A stretch of DNA of 64,000 bases, taken from NCBI GenBank assembly GCA_009823395.1, contig CM020511.1, positions 20,807,001-20,871,000 of the forward strand, read 5' to 3'. Of the stretch, positions 1-12,044 are shown piece after piece (positions within the stretch are counted from its first letter, which is position 1; every line of letters starts with the position of its first letter). Both the position numbers and the translations under genes were made by a program. This stretch comes from Thamnaconus septentrionalis. Its lineage: Eukaryota > Chordata > Actinopteri > Tetraodontiformes > Monacanthidae. The notes beneath the pieces were generated by a model that was not told the DNA's origin, searched no databases, and worked only from the letters and a program-made list of their open reading frames with translations.

Positions 1-81
1 ATAGTCTCCACAGTCTTCACCCTAATGTAACCGACTGCATTTGAGAGATTTCAACCACCTTCTTTCTTCTTATCTTTGCAG

Positions 82-3011
82 GCTTGCAGAAACGACTGAC
101 CGCCCTCCCTCCAACATTACGCTCCATGAAGACAGACTATGCCAGTCTGAGGAGCCAGGTTCGAAACTTCTCAGAGTTTTATGGTGCAGCTGTCAACGAT
201 GCAAAAAAACAGGTGAGAAATTCACATCAGAACCAGCGGCACGCCTCTGTCGGGCAGAGTTTGTCATCCGCACAAATTGGTTTTGTAACTGTTTTTTTCA
301 TGGGGCAGATCTCAGCAGCCATCAGTGAGATGTCTGAAGCCAACAAAGACCTGCTGGAGAAGTACAGGAAGGAGGTGGCGCTGCGCAGGAAGTACCACGA
401 GCAGCTGGTGGAGCTCAAAGGTCGGCAGGGAAATCAGGTTTCAGGGCAGGAAGTGGATTCAGGATTGATAACTTTGTTCCTTTTGCTTTTTTTTTGGCCT
501 CCAGGCAACATCCGCGTGCTGTGTCGCGTGAAGCCCGTGCTGAAGGAGGACCAGCACGAGGAGGGCCAGTCCGTGGTGGTGACCACGGACCCCAACAACG
601 AGTCCTGCCTCAGCGTGCTGAGCAAAGGAAAGAGCCGCGTCTTCGAGATGGACAAGGTGTTCCACCCTCAGGCCGCACAGGAGGAGGTACCACCTTCACA
701 GTGGAAAGCCTTCTGAAAATAGGGGGTTCAAACGGGAGCCAAAAACCTCGACTCTGTGCCCCATCAGGTCTTTCAGGAGATCGAACCCCTGGTGACATCC
801 TGCATTGACGGCTACCACGTCTGCATATTTGCCTACGGACAGACGGGCTCAGGCAAAACGTACACCATGGAGGTGCGTCCTCGGGTTGAGCAGCACCGCT
901 GGAGCTACGTAGCAGAGCAGGCGTCTCACGCTGTGGTGCTTTAAATCTTTCAGGGCAGCGTCGAGAACCCCGGCATCAACCAGCGGGCCCTCAAACACCT
1001 CTTTGGTGTGATCGAGGAGAGGAAGGACATGTGGTCCTACACTGTCACCGTCTGCTCTGTGGAGATCTACAATGAGGTGCTGAGGTACTGTGTGTTTTGG
1101 TTTGTTTTCTCTTAGATGCTGCAATGGGCAATTTTAAAGGTCAAATAAACTTCAAATAAACCAACACAAAACACACACGGGGAGGGGGAGCAGGGGTTTT
1201 CTTCTGCAGTTGATAACCAGGTGCTATGTTTCACCCCTTTGCCCTGGTTACATGTACTGCAGGCTCTCAAACACTTACAATGACATCTCATGCCAAATCA
1301 CCCGCCAAGACAACCAAGACATTGTTTGACTGCGAAACGATGCGTTTCTCTATTGGATTTCAGAGACCTGCTGAGTAAAGATGGAGAAAAACTGGACATC
1401 AAGATCAACCCTGACGGAACAGGGCAACTGCATGTGCCGGGCCTGAGGATCATCGAAGTGAAGAGCTTCCAACACATCAAGAAGGTGACGCAACATGTAG
1501 CACATCTTCACTCTGAGGAAGCTCGAACCAGCAGCCAGAAGAGCACTGACTCCACACAGAATGCAGAACCATTTGGCAACAGCCAGAAGAACATGATAAG
1601 AAACTAAGGCTACCCATCTTGAAACATAGTGTGCCAGTATTTAATGTGCTTGATCTGATGTTTGAAAAGTTCAAGGGACCAAAAGAACATCGACAGGATG
1701 TCGATCCCCATGATCAAGACAGGGGGTCTTGATCATGGGGATGCCTGGACCCCATGATCAAGACAGGGGGTCCAGGGATCCCATGATGCTATCGTTGAAC
1801 ATTTTCAAATGAACTCACGGCCGCTGTTCTCTTGAAGATTTTAGCCATGGCCCGAAGAAACAGGATCACCTTTGGCACTCAGATGAACCAGCACAGCTCC
1901 CGCTCGCACGCTCTGCTCTGCATCACCGTTGAGGGCACCGACCTTGCCACAGGCTCCAAAACCACTGGTAACAAACTCCTGCATCTTCTCCTCTTCTCTC
2001 ATCTTCTCCTTCTGATGAAAAAGCATCGGCGGTGGCCGAAGGGTAGTGTTGTAGTCAAGACGGCACCAACCGAGACCAAGACATGATCAAGGCTAGAGAG
2101 TATCGAGATCGAGGCCAGACCAAAAACCTGTTCTGATTTCCAGAAAACAGGATATTTAGCTCTCTGTTTGCAGCCTCCCGCAGAAAGCTTACTACTTTGT
2201 TTTAGCTTCCACCGTGGTCTACTTTGATGGGAAGTCTATCTCCGAAGCAAAAGTGGCATCACAAAAGGCTGATTTTCAGAAATTTGCGCCTTGAGAGAAG
2301 TGGTGCAGGCCAGAGAAGTAAAGGGTGTAGTTCACTCTCAGGCCAGAGACGCTTTTATTATTGCTAGAAAATAATAACATGGACGTGGATCCCTTGCCCT
2401 CTTTCTTATTAGACTGCATTCTCATCCAGGATGAAAAAGCTTTTGTGATTTTTTTTTTTGTATTAAGTGTGTAGTTTTGAAAAAAAAAACAAAACGATCC
2501 AGACCCGGCCTTTCAGCACTTGACTGTTAGTGCGAATGTGCCTCTTGTGTCCGCAGGCAAGCTGAACCTGGTGGACCTGGCCGGCTCGGAGAGAGTGTGG
2601 AAGTCAGGGGCCGAGGGGGAGAGGCTGAAAGAGGCCCAGAATATTAACCGCTCCCTGCTGGCACTCGGGGACGTCATTCAGGCGCTGAGAGCTCGCCAGA
2701 CTCACATCCCCTTCAGGAACTCTCGCCTTACATACTTACTGCAGGACTCCCTGGGCAAAGGCAGTAAGACGGTCATGGTGGTGCAGGTGAGGCTGCTCAA
2801 TTTATGCATTTATCTTAAAAAAAAGTGTGACAAATTAGATTTTTTTTAAATTTTAATCCGTGTCCCATTTTCATTTGTGCTCAAGGTGTCTGCCCTGGAG
2901 AGCAACGTCGGGGAGACGCAGTGTTCCCTCAAGTTTGCCCAGCGAGTGTGCAAGGTGGAACTGGGCCCTGCGGCCAGGAAAATCGAGTCAGGCGGAGGAC
3001 TGTGCGACTGA
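82..3011 (+). CDS. C-terminal motor kinesin (kinesin-14, KIFC2/KIFC3-like), 3' part
   Basis: Minus-end-directed microtubule motor, 5' truncated by the window edge. Exons with consistent phase and GT-AG ends: 82-212, 309-420, 505-686, 768-872, 954-1084, 1364-1484, 1838-1967, 2557-2786, 2886-3011 (TGA), about 422 residues. The first two exons give a coiled-coil neck ending in [10 protein letters not shown], directly followed by [10 protein letters not shown], the kinesin-14 neck-motor junction. The motor is intact: P-loop [11 protein letters not shown] (exon 768-872), switch I NQHSSRSH (exon 1838-1967), switch II DLAGSER (exon 2557-2786). The motor lies at the C-terminal end, with a short tail ending [15 protein letters not shown] resembles KIFC3, while INRSLLALG and GETxCSLKFAxRV resemble KIFC2, so I give no symbol. 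One oddity is a Trp codon at 2598-2600 just after switch II ([10 protein letters not shown]), where KIFC3 has Gly. The family assignment is certain; the paralogue is not. Confidence 0.93.
1704..1776. repeat. Two adjacent perfect hairpins in a kinesin intron
   Basis: The 17-base arm ATCCCCATGATCAAGAC (1704-1720) is followed by loop AGGGG and its exact reverse complement at 1726-1742. A second stem pairs CCTGGACCCC (1744-1753) with GGGGTCCAGG (1767-1776); its loop repeats the ATGATCAAGACAG motif. Both sit in the intron between exons 1364-1484 and 1838-1967. Function unknown. Confidence 0.8.
2044..2135. mobile_element. hAT-type MITE end fragment
   Basis: Begins TAGTGTTGTAGTCAAGACG and continues with CCAACCGAGACC. 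This matches, in reverse complement, the right end of the complete MITE at 8065-8295. Only one terminus is recognisable here. It lies in the intron before kinesin exon 2557-2786. Confidence 0.6.
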
Positions 3012-3070
3012 TGGTGCTGACTCAGTCCTTCCTGCCGCAAACCATCGCTGGGAAGCTGTAAATCCACCAG

Positions 3071-3600
3071 GCAGATCAACACAGTCTCACTCTGAAGAAG
3101 GCACATATTGACTTTTTGTCAGAACAGCTGCACCCAGTGCCTTTCTCGGCCACCAGCCACTTCGACGGTCACTCATAGACATTCATTGAGGTCCAAAGAC
3201 GACACATTGCTCTGTCTCTGGCGCAGACATCCCTAGAATTCCTCTGCTCTGATGGTAATTTGATGATGTTGAAAAAATTGTCAAATTATCATGCATTGGC
3301 AATCCAAAAAGTTTCACTAATACGCTTCTTTCTTCTTTATTTTTTCTAAAGGCAAACCGATCCTGAATATCAGTGCCTATACTGTTCAGTTACGGAACTG
3401 CAAGGGTCCATTCGGTGGACACTGTACTATTTAACATAACATTTTGAGTGTCGTCTTTGGACCCAATGAATGTCTATGAGTGAGCGTGGAAGGCGCATCA
3501 GGAAGTCGCTGGTGGCCGAGGAAGGCACTGGGTGCAGTGGTGGGAGTTCTGACAAAAAGTCATCATGTGCCCTCTTCAGAGTGGGATTGTGTTGGTCAGA
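3071..3600. repeat. Long inverted repeat in the kinesin 3' UTR
   Basis: The left arm, about 3071-3205, reads in reverse complement in the right arm, about 3448-3600. Matched blocks include GACTTTTTGTCAGAAC with the reverse of 3546-3560, the segment around CAGTGCCTT/AAGGCACTG, and CTCATAGACATTCATTG with the reverse of 3461-3483. The right arm carries about 10 extra bases near 3490-3500. The loop is about 240 bases. If transcribed, it would fold into a hairpin of roughly 130 base pairs starting 60 bases after the stop codon. No transposon signature is obvious. Confidence 0.8.
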
Positions 3601-4544
3601 TCATCAACTTCCATTCCGGCCAGTAACGACGCTTTCGCTCCATCCAGCCCAACACAAGAACCGCTCAAGGGCTAAAGTCTATCCAGCCCCTAAAGCCAAA
3701 CCTTGATTCAGGTTAGATCAGGACCACTGCTATTCACCATCTTTCCTCCTTTGATATGTGAAGACACTTGATCATCTCATAGTCCCATGTAAGAGTGTTT
3801 ATACCTTCACTCTGAGTGCCAAAACAACTTTTGCTGTGACTCCACTTTGTCAAAAATTTGGTGCTTCCTAAAACTCAAACATCTGTTTCCCTTTACAAGA
3901 TGGCCAAATCCAGGTTTTCTCTTGTGAGCCTCTCTGCTCAGTAGAGCATCAGGACCAACAAGCCACAACAGCAAAGTTTTTTTTCGCAGTGTTAATAACG
4001 GTCGTGCTATAAATGTCTGTGGTTAGTGAGCTTCTGTCTTGTATATTTCCGGAGGCTGTCGTGTGTCGGAGAGTCTGTTCTGTAGCCACAGTGATGGCCA
4101 GTAACCATGTCAGTGACACTAAATCCACATATTAGCATTTGCATTGGTGAGCATCAGCCTAGCACCTTGTTTTCTCTTTGGAACCTTGATGATTTGCTTT
4201 TCAAGGATAAAGAAAGAAGACAGCCTTGGTAACGTAGTGACGTGTGCAATATCCCACTGAAGGAAACTGTTTGGGCCTACATGGATAAAGATGCACTTTA
4301 CTGTAAGAAGATTTGAGGTTTTCCTGTTTAGTTCTTAACGGCTACTTAGCAGCTTGCAGTATAGCCATCACTTGTGAATGTCTTAGGCAAACCAGCTCCT
4401 CAGTATTATCTGTTCATCTTTGTTTCTCTTGTGATCAGCGACTGAATCGAAAGTGTTTGATTCGAGTGTAGCAAAATGTTGATGTTGCAGTCGGCGTGGA
4501 GGTCATGGCCTCATGGGTAGAGTGAATCTTTAGGCAGTTTTCTC

Positions 4545-4550
4545 AATAAA
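4545..4550 (+). promoter_or_regulatory. Candidate polyadenylation signal AATAAA (kinesin)
   Basis: Canonical AATAAA on the plus strand, about 1.53 kb after the kinesin stop codon and about 330 bases short of the convergent ccdc12 stop. Use is inferred from position only. Confidence 0.4.
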
Positions 4551-4876
4551 GACAACTACTTCAAGCCTTTTCATGTACTTTTTGTGACTTCACATCGACT
4601 TTGCAAATGGAAAGAACACAAAGCGGCATCAGAAAAATTATTTTACTCCAAAATATAAAAATCTTGCAATCAAACGTTACTGGTAACATGAGTGCTGCGC
4701 CGATATGCACCACATTAAATGTTATGTGCTAATTTCCATTTGAAACCCACAAAGAGAAGCTCAAAAATATTAACACAACGCTGGTACATGATCATTTCCT
4801 CTTTGCAGTGGCGCTGGCATCCGTCTCTGTTAGAAGTGCGATGCTTCACTGATAAACTCTGTGCAGGTCCTCTTCA

Positions 4877-6893
4877 TCAGTCTGAGTCTCCCTCCTCGTC
4901 TCTGACTGCTCCCACTGCTCCAGCCAACTCTTCCTCACTGCCTCGCAGACGATCCCCTGCAAAATACAACACCAACACTCGTCAATCTGAGTCATTCAGG
5001 AACAGCCTCCTTTCAGAACAAGTTTGGCAGATGTGTGACACCGGGTCCTGGTCAGGTTTGCCTCAGATCCAATTCCAAAGATGTATATTGTTCACTGAAC
5101 TTATGAAGCCCAAATAATCCGACATAAAACTTTTAAAAACAAAATGTGGCAACTTTGTATTGTGATTAAACAAAGTCTTACAGTCCTCGCACACCGGGAA
5201 ATAGGCGAAGCGATGTGAAAATGCACATTTTTCTGCGGCTAATTTTTTCTGTATGCGAATATGCGTATAAAATTTGCTAAGCTAATAAAGGTTGGTGCTG
5301 AAGAAGAAACTGATGGAGTGGACTACATCCTCAAGTGATGATGTCCTGGTGATGGTTGGATTAAAAAAGAAAAAGAAAAATAATAGAAATCATTGGGTTC
5401 ACCTAATATTGTTCTTGAGAGAGGTGTTGCATGACTTTCGGATGCCTAGTACCTCAGTTTATAGTGGAGATGAATATTCTGCTTATTGTATTGTTATAAA
5501 TGTTTATTATTAATTGTTTCTCCTGTCTTGAGAGGGCGTGTTGTGTGCATCAGGTGGATATAGAGCTCAGATGATGACGCAGCGGCACAGGTGGAAGATA
5601 CTAAAAGCGGCGGTTACAAACAGTTTTTTGACCACGTTATTGAAGTTCCTGTTGCCATAGAAGATTTTTTCATCTTTCCTTTGGTGCGCTTCTCATTGAG
5701 AAAGCTTTTCGGAACAGATTTAAACGAAAGGCCTTCTACACACATAAGATTAGATGGTGAGTTCAAGACCACCATGCAGGAGCTCAAATTTGACCCAGTG
5801 AAATTTGGCCAGTACTTTAGAATGTCTGTCGGACAATTTGAAGGACTGCTCCGTCCACTGGCTCCACGTTTGCAGAGGAAGAGAAAACAATTAAAAATCA
5901 TTATAAAAAAAAGCAAAATTAATCTCCTAGCGAATTTGCTCCGTGTGTCAAAGGACCTTCACAACGTTAATACGGAAAAACTGTTTTACGTTTCTAACAA
6001 ATACGACTATCTTTAGACTGCTGATGACAGGACTGAGGGAATAACACTGTAGTCCTCATCAGATGGATTCAACCCTCAGTGGAGTCTGGAAAGCCCTGAA
6101 GCTATCAGCAATTAATAATTCACACCTCTGTGTGTTTATCTAGGGGTGTGAGTTGGTGACGGCAGTCAAGCGCGTCAACGTGAGGCTGGGATGGAATACT
6201 GACGGATGAGCTCGGCGATGGCTCTCTGCGTTCTCCTCTCCAGCTTCTCCAGCTTCTTTGCCACGTCGCGCTTCAGATCCCTGCAATTAGAAACTTCATC
6301 AGCATCAGTTATCCTGATTATGGCATGAATTTTAGGTGCAGCAAAATGATGGAACTGGTTCCTACCAGTCTGGTTTCCTTGGGGCGAGGTTAGCCAAGTC
6401 CTGCGGGAGGGAACACGTTCAGTCTTTTCCTGCTTGGATTCATTCTCACTGAGCAGAGGAACTCCAGTATGCAGATGAACAGTGGTGTAGTCTTTGTGAT
6501 ACGCAGCTATACGCTGTATGACCACTAGAAAAGGTCCCAAATGACTGTACAACCACTAAAAACTGCGCAAATATACGCATCAGTCTGGTTTTTCTTGACA
6601 CAACGTTGACTTTCCCATTTAAAAATGTGATTAAAATGATGTTTCATGTTCTGATCTTTTTGAGTGTCAGCCATTGCTTCAGAAAAAGTGTTTGTTTTTG
6701 CATTTGATTGCTGAAACTTTACTTTTTAGGTAACACTGTAATAATGATCGTTTATAAGACATTTAAAAGCTATTAGTAGATATTAGTGGATGGTTAATCA
6801 TGAACAGATTTCTTATGTACATATGTAAATGATCATTAGATATTTTATAACTTAAGTTACAAGTTTTTATATAAGTGTGTCAATTATTTATTC

Positions 6894-6924
<31 letters not shown>

Positions 6925-9900
6925 GAGTCATATGATTGCAGTTCGTCCGTTAATTAAAGTCCAGCTGTAAATGACTGTTGTATACAGTATCTTGTGTAGC
7001 TTACAATACATTCATGCATGACTGAGCATGATGGTGGTTCTGATTTTGTGTTGTTTGGAAGCAGCTGCTGCTGGACAGATGAGTATAACCCGGACTGGAC
7101 CACTGCAGATGAGCAGGTACTCACCACTTCCTCAATGATGGGCTCTGGGTTTGCCGCCTCCAGCTGGTCTTTGAGTTTGTCCTCCACTGCAAACAAATTG
7201 GTCACCATAAGTCAACAACGTGCCACGGCAAAAGAAAAAAGCGGCAGTGGAGGTGCGCCTGGGGGTTTTTCTTCAGTCAGAAGGTGGTTGATGATTGAAG
7301 AGATGTTTACCTGCGGCAGGTTTGGCATTGGGGACTTTCCGCTGCTTCAGCTCTTCGTCCTCAGGGGTATAGTTTCTCAGCTTCAGCTCTCTGGGGACGC
7401 AGAGAAACGTAACGGTGGAATCAATCACAAAGGCTACGATCTGACTGCGTGTCAACAGCTTTTCCTGCTTTTCTCGGAGCTACTACAAGCGTCCAGGAGG
7501 TGGCAGTCTCGGAGAAGCAAAACGCAGAAACATTAAAGACCATCTGCAGACCCTCCACAGCTGCACGTCCAATGCCTGAAGGCCCAGTTTGGTGTATGAA
7601 AGCCCTCTTTATTTGCGTGAGCACGTCTGATTAACATGTTCCACCTGCCTCGCAGGAGGAGAGCGCAGACAGCTGAGGAATGCTCCGCTCGCCGCTGCAT
7701 CGCGCCGCCTTTCATCGCCATGGCTCTTCATCACACACGAGAATTCCTGGCTGGCCTGGCTGGCGGACGTGCACATTAGAAGAGCAGCAGCGGCGGCGGC
7801 GCCCTATCAGCTGCTGCGAGCCTCGCAGGGTGGGAAGCAAGCGGTGCCCTCGATACATTTGTCACCACCTCGCCACAGACGACGCCCAGGCCGATGCCTT
7901 GTATGGGCAGTGGGCGGGAACGATGGTCATGTTCTGCCAAAGATGATCTCCTACCAAAGACGCCTGCTCACTGGAGAAGGACGGTTCTCATTTTAAATCA
8001 GATTCACCCCCCCCCCCAAAATGCCTGACAACTCGTCAGCACGGAGACTGATTAAAGTGTGAATTAGTGTTGTATCCCTGGAGACTGGTCTTTGTCTAGA
8101 CCACTTTTTAAGGGTCTCGGTCTCTGTGGCATTTTTACTGGTCTCGGTCTCTTCTCTGAAAACCATTTTTTAACCTATTTTGAACCATTTTGAAAAATGG
8201 TTCAAAATAGGTGCAAAAAAGATAGCAATAAATAAAAGCAAAATAAACAAATATGAAATTAGGTCTCGGTTGGCGGCGTCTTGACTACAACATTAGTGTG
8301 AATTATCAACCACACGAGTGGAAATGAGGTCTGCTCTCGTCTGAACTACAATCTCAGAGAGCGACGGGGTCCAGATGCACAGACTTGAAGGGCCGGCAGG
8401 TTTCTTTTGTTTACTTTGAAGAAGCCAGAAGGTTCTTCTCCAGGCCAGACTACCAGCCGCTGCTACTCATCATCCTGCAGCAGGTCACAGCGTGATGAAA
8501 TTAGAGACTTCTCGCTCCTGGGTGCACCTACACGTCGGTCCAGGCTCGTGATGCAGAGCTAATTCACACCATGCGTCAATACTCACCTGAAGCTCATTAT
8601 CAGCAAAAACAAACAAGCGTTGTTGACTCTCAAGTGCTGGCGGTGCCGCAACGACGATCTGAGTTCTGAAGCACCCACTGTGCTGACCTGTGCTCAGCTA
8701 ATGTTTCTTGAGGAATATCCAGACTTTACGGTCTAGTTTATTGCAGCTTTATGAAGGTGGAGACCGCAAAGGTCGCTGTCAGGTCTTAAGACCTGCGGGG
8801 CCAATTTTATGTAGTAAACAAAAGTTTTTGGACAGTGCGGTGGCATTTTAAAACAAAATGTCTGGAGGTCACCAACATCATGGGAATCTTGTGGAAACAA
8901 TAAACACAAGTCAACTGTGCCACTGGGCTGGTGAACGTCAAAAAGATATTTATTTAAAAAGACAAACAGCAGCTGGGAAGGACACATCCTGGTAAACACT
9001 GCCAAAGTTCCAGCACCCGCGGGAGGAAAAACTCAACTATTTATATATTTTCTCATTTTTACGCAGGTCTCACAGATCAGCGCGCTCAAACTTTAGGAGT
9101 GTGTTTACAAGTCTCCACTCGAGGGGGTTTGTAGCATCAAAGACGACCACTAATAAATTCAGGAGTTGACCGAAATGTGGCCTTCTCAAAATGTTTAGAG
9201 TGAGCTGTGCCAAGAGAGGAGGAGTTGGAGGAGAAGGAGGAAGAGGAGGTGCGGTGGTGCTGTTAAAACCTTTGCACTCATTTCCAGCAACCTGAGCAAG
9301 ATACCTCCAGGGTGTCTTTTCATTTAAACATGAATCACGGCTATGATAAAAATATAAATAAATAAATAAATAAATAAATGAAATAGCATACCATTAGTGA
9401 ATCTCTCGGGAGGCTGATTTCATTTCATTAGAAATGTGCTTACCTCACCTTCGATCTAAAAACAGCCGTTCTAATGAGACGGAACAGAAAAACCTGTACG
9501 GCCAGAGCCCTTTGTGCAACAGGAATGCAAGATAATCCCATGCAGGTTTAAAACCACCTCCTTGTGCATAGTAAATTCATAAATCTGTCATTTTAACAAC
9601 AACAACCTTACAGACGTGGACTGCCGTGCTCGTCCGTGCTGTTTTTGTTGTTTTTTTTGTTCAAAGCAATTTGATGCCCCATGAAATTTTAATACAAATC
9701 ACTGGATATGTTACATGCACACACGCTCGCGTGCACACACACACACACACACACAAAGGGAGAGGTCTGGGCCGAGTAAAACACAGATCAAATAAATTTA
9801 AAGAAAAACTCACAAGGCATCAATCGTTTCCAGCTCAATGATAAATGTCAAAATGAGCCATTATGCTCTTCAGCTGTTTTTGCCGTACTGAGAGACTCCC

Positions 9901-10226
9901 CACTGAGAACAGTGGCACTCCCATTAGTCCAGTCATTAAATATAAACAATGGAGAAAAAAAAAAAAAAAAGGGTCCTGTAGGACAGGAAAGATTATGACT
10001 CCTTCCTAACTGACTCGTCAAGCTGAGTTGAGCAACCTGCAGGATATTTGAGCAGTTCAGGGCGCACGGCTTTGATGCAGCCCAGTGTAAATACATGTGG
10101 TCATATGTTTCACAACCTGCGCTGCCTGGGACACATGCTGCTTTGCAAAGAGGATAACGTTCCGCAAAAACAGCCAATTGTAGGAGTTATAGAAGAAAAA
10201 AAAATGTATATGTAACATTAAATTCT

Positions 10227-10276
<50 letters not shown>

Positions 10277-11291
10277 AAAACCAGCCATCAAAGCAGTGTT
10301 GGTGCATTGTGTGAGAAACCAACCTGTGCCGCTCCCCTGTGTCTTCCTCTAATGAAGGTTTTTTATTTTCTGGTTCTCCATCTTCCTGTCTCCCCTGAAA
10401 AATGTTGTCAGAAGATTCACATTATGACAAAAGAACTCCTGAAGCTGAGACTCTTTTTTAAATAATGAACTGCCCATAATAAAGTCAGGCTCAGATTGTA
10501 TTTCTTTGAGCCTATTACAAGAAAAAAGTCAAGGTTTTCCTTTTAGAAATGTTATATGTAAATTGATTTAGATTTAAAAAAAAAAAAAAGAACTTTGACC
10601 AATGGCAAAGTATACAACTGTAGCCTAGCAGATAGTGTCCGGACGTAACCTACCTACATAAAAAACAATAGAGAAAAGAATGCTTTGTGAAAAAGAATGA
10701 TCTTTCCCCAGTGAGAACGGGCAACAAAGTATTCCACACTCCTCCCATTTTGCATTTTCCTGAAGAGGTTTCCTGTCCACCTGCTAGAACAATATGGGAA
10801 CTAAGTCATTCTTGAAGTGCAGTCCAAAAGGAAAACAAGCCTCTGTGACAGGAATGTCAGCCAGCATTGCTGGCCAGGCCAACATGCCTGTGTTCAACAT
10901 GAGCTTATTGAAAACAGTGGCTCACATATTGAACAAGATTTCCTGTTGCAAGAAGAATTCATGACAACAGCTGAAAAGACTGAGTGGAGTCGGGGAAAAT
11001 GGTTTGTTTCAAGGATTCGAAACAATCAGCTTTCAAACAAAAACATGTTGTCAGATTAGCAGAATGTGTGTGTCAATACTGATAGTGTTTAGTGGTATGA
11101 AAATGTAAAAGTAAAAACAATTGTGGGAATTTTTGACTTGTAAAACCAAAGCAGGGAGTTATATTATTATATTGCAGAGTAGCTTAATTTTACTTTATAG
11201 TATTTTGCATATTTACTTTCAAATTACCCCCATTTCCCTCCCTGTACATTAAATACATGAAAATGTAATTTTGCAGTTGAACCACACATTT

Positions 11292-11342
<51 letters not shown>

Positions 11343-12044
11343 CGGAGCACAAGGGACTAATGTCAATTACCGATGTCTGTTGGGTTTAACTATGCTAAAG
11401 AATTGTTGCTGTACGTAAGATAGTTCAAAGAATTCAAAGAATCGGGTCATTGAAAGAAAATCCCCAAAGAATGAATGCATCTTTTGGGCCTTTTTTCATA
11501 GCAATATTCGCCGGATATTCCAAAACAGTGATCTGCTACAGTAAGTTGCTACCAAACAGTTGTTACATGACAAAAACAGGAGGCAGAAGGACAATATCCA
11601 CCAAATTAACAAATAGTTCATCAAAGAGTCAATCTTTCAAACATTAACTTAAAGTAACAATAATTTGAGAATTCCCAACTACGATATAAGCAAACTACCG
11701 AATGCTACTATCAGGTGACGTCTGCAGTGTTTAGCCTCGGTGAATGGAGTCGACATTACATACACAACTATTTATCTGCCTTTACAGCAGAAAACAAATT
11801 TCATAACAGAATATTTCATTCATTTGTGCATTTCAGGAGCGCGCTAAAGTTAGCTACAAGCTAGGTCGGCTAACAACAACTACGGCACCGTATAACAAGA
11901 GAGAGCGCTTGTTTAGTTTATGAAAAAACAGATATATCATTACAAAAACATGAAACTTACATGAAGCTGTTTCTCTCTTAAAGCTTTCAGCCTTTCTTTT
12001 CTTTTCAGGGCCTGGTCCTGTAGAGAACCAACATCTTTCTCCAT
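4877..12044 (-). CDS. ccdc12: Coiled-coil domain-containing protein 12, complete
   Basis: Seven coding exons on the minus strand, transcription order: 11961-12044, 10324-10394, 7311-7390, 7125-7186, 6366-6400, 6204-6280, 4877-4956; 489 bases, 162 residues plus stop (human 166). Phases agree at every junction. The start has an ideal context (ACC before ATG, then G) and gives MEKDVGSLQDQALKRKERLK. Later exons give EDGEP, ELKLRNYTPEDEELKQRKVP, QLEAANPEPIIEEV, DLANLAPRKPDW, DLKRDVAKKLEKLERRTQ and the C-terminus RLRGSEEELAG...DEEGDSD. This lines up with CCDC12 along its whole length. CCDC12 (cwf18 family) is a small, mostly helical protein of the spliceosome. The gene is divergent from nbeal2. The exon 6 donor is GTCAGT; reading through it would add QYSIPASR and stop at 6175. 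Confidence 0.96.
5300..5916 (+). mobile_element. PIF/Harbinger transposase N-terminal relic in last ccdc12 intron
   Basis: Two adjacent decayed open stretches resemble the N-terminal part of Harbinger (HARBI1-like) transposases. At 5360-5440 a Lys/Asn-rich run leads into NHWVHLILFLREVLHDF. At 5750-5880 it reads LDGEFKTTMQELKFDPVKF, then GQYFRMSVGQFEGLLRPLAP, matching the family's GEF...YFRM..xqF..LL signature. Stops separate the pieces and the DDE catalytic part is not found, so it cannot be active. It is antisense to ccdc12. Boundaries are approximate; no terminal repeats were identified. Confidence 0.7.
8065..8295. mobile_element. Complete hAT-type MITE with 8-base target duplication
   Basis: Ends TAGTGTTGTA and TACAACATTA are inverted and imperfect. 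The element is flanked on both sides by GTGTGAAT (8057-8064 and 8296-8303), the 8-base target duplication of hAT transposons. It is 231 bases long with no coding capacity. The right end is shared with the fragment at 2044-2135. Confidence 0.85.
10231..10274. repeat. (GA)22 microsatellite
   Basis: Uninterrupted GA dinucleotide run in ccdc12 intron 1-2 DNA, about 50 bases from the donor of exon 10324-10394. Confidence 0.97.
11294..11341. repeat. (TG)n microsatellite
   Basis: Uninterrupted TG run of about 24 units in ccdc12 intron 1. Confidence 0.97.

Larger units (their letters stand above)
3012..4876. other. Kinesin 3' UTR and gap between the convergent kinesin and ccdc12 genes
   Basis: No convincing coding sequence follows the kinesin stop at 3011. 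The proximal part holds the long inverted repeat 3071-3600. An AATAAA at 4545-4550 could end a kinesin transcript of about 1.5 kb of 3' UTR. The ccdc12 stop codon is at 4877 on the other strand, so the two transcripts converge here and could overlap. I saw no clear AATAAA for ccdc12 on the minus strand. Confidence 0.6.
7391..11960 (-). other. ccdc12 introns 1 and 2
   Basis: Apart from exon 10324-10394 I see no coding sequence here. Contents: the hAT MITE 8065-8295; a (CA)n run near 9729-9755; a (GA)22 tract at 10231-10274; a (TG)n tract at 11294-11341; and short homopolymers. A CpG-rich stretch near 7680-7900 gives overlapping open frames without recognisable domains. The first intron is about 1.6 kb and the second about 2.9 kb. 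Confidence 0.6.
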
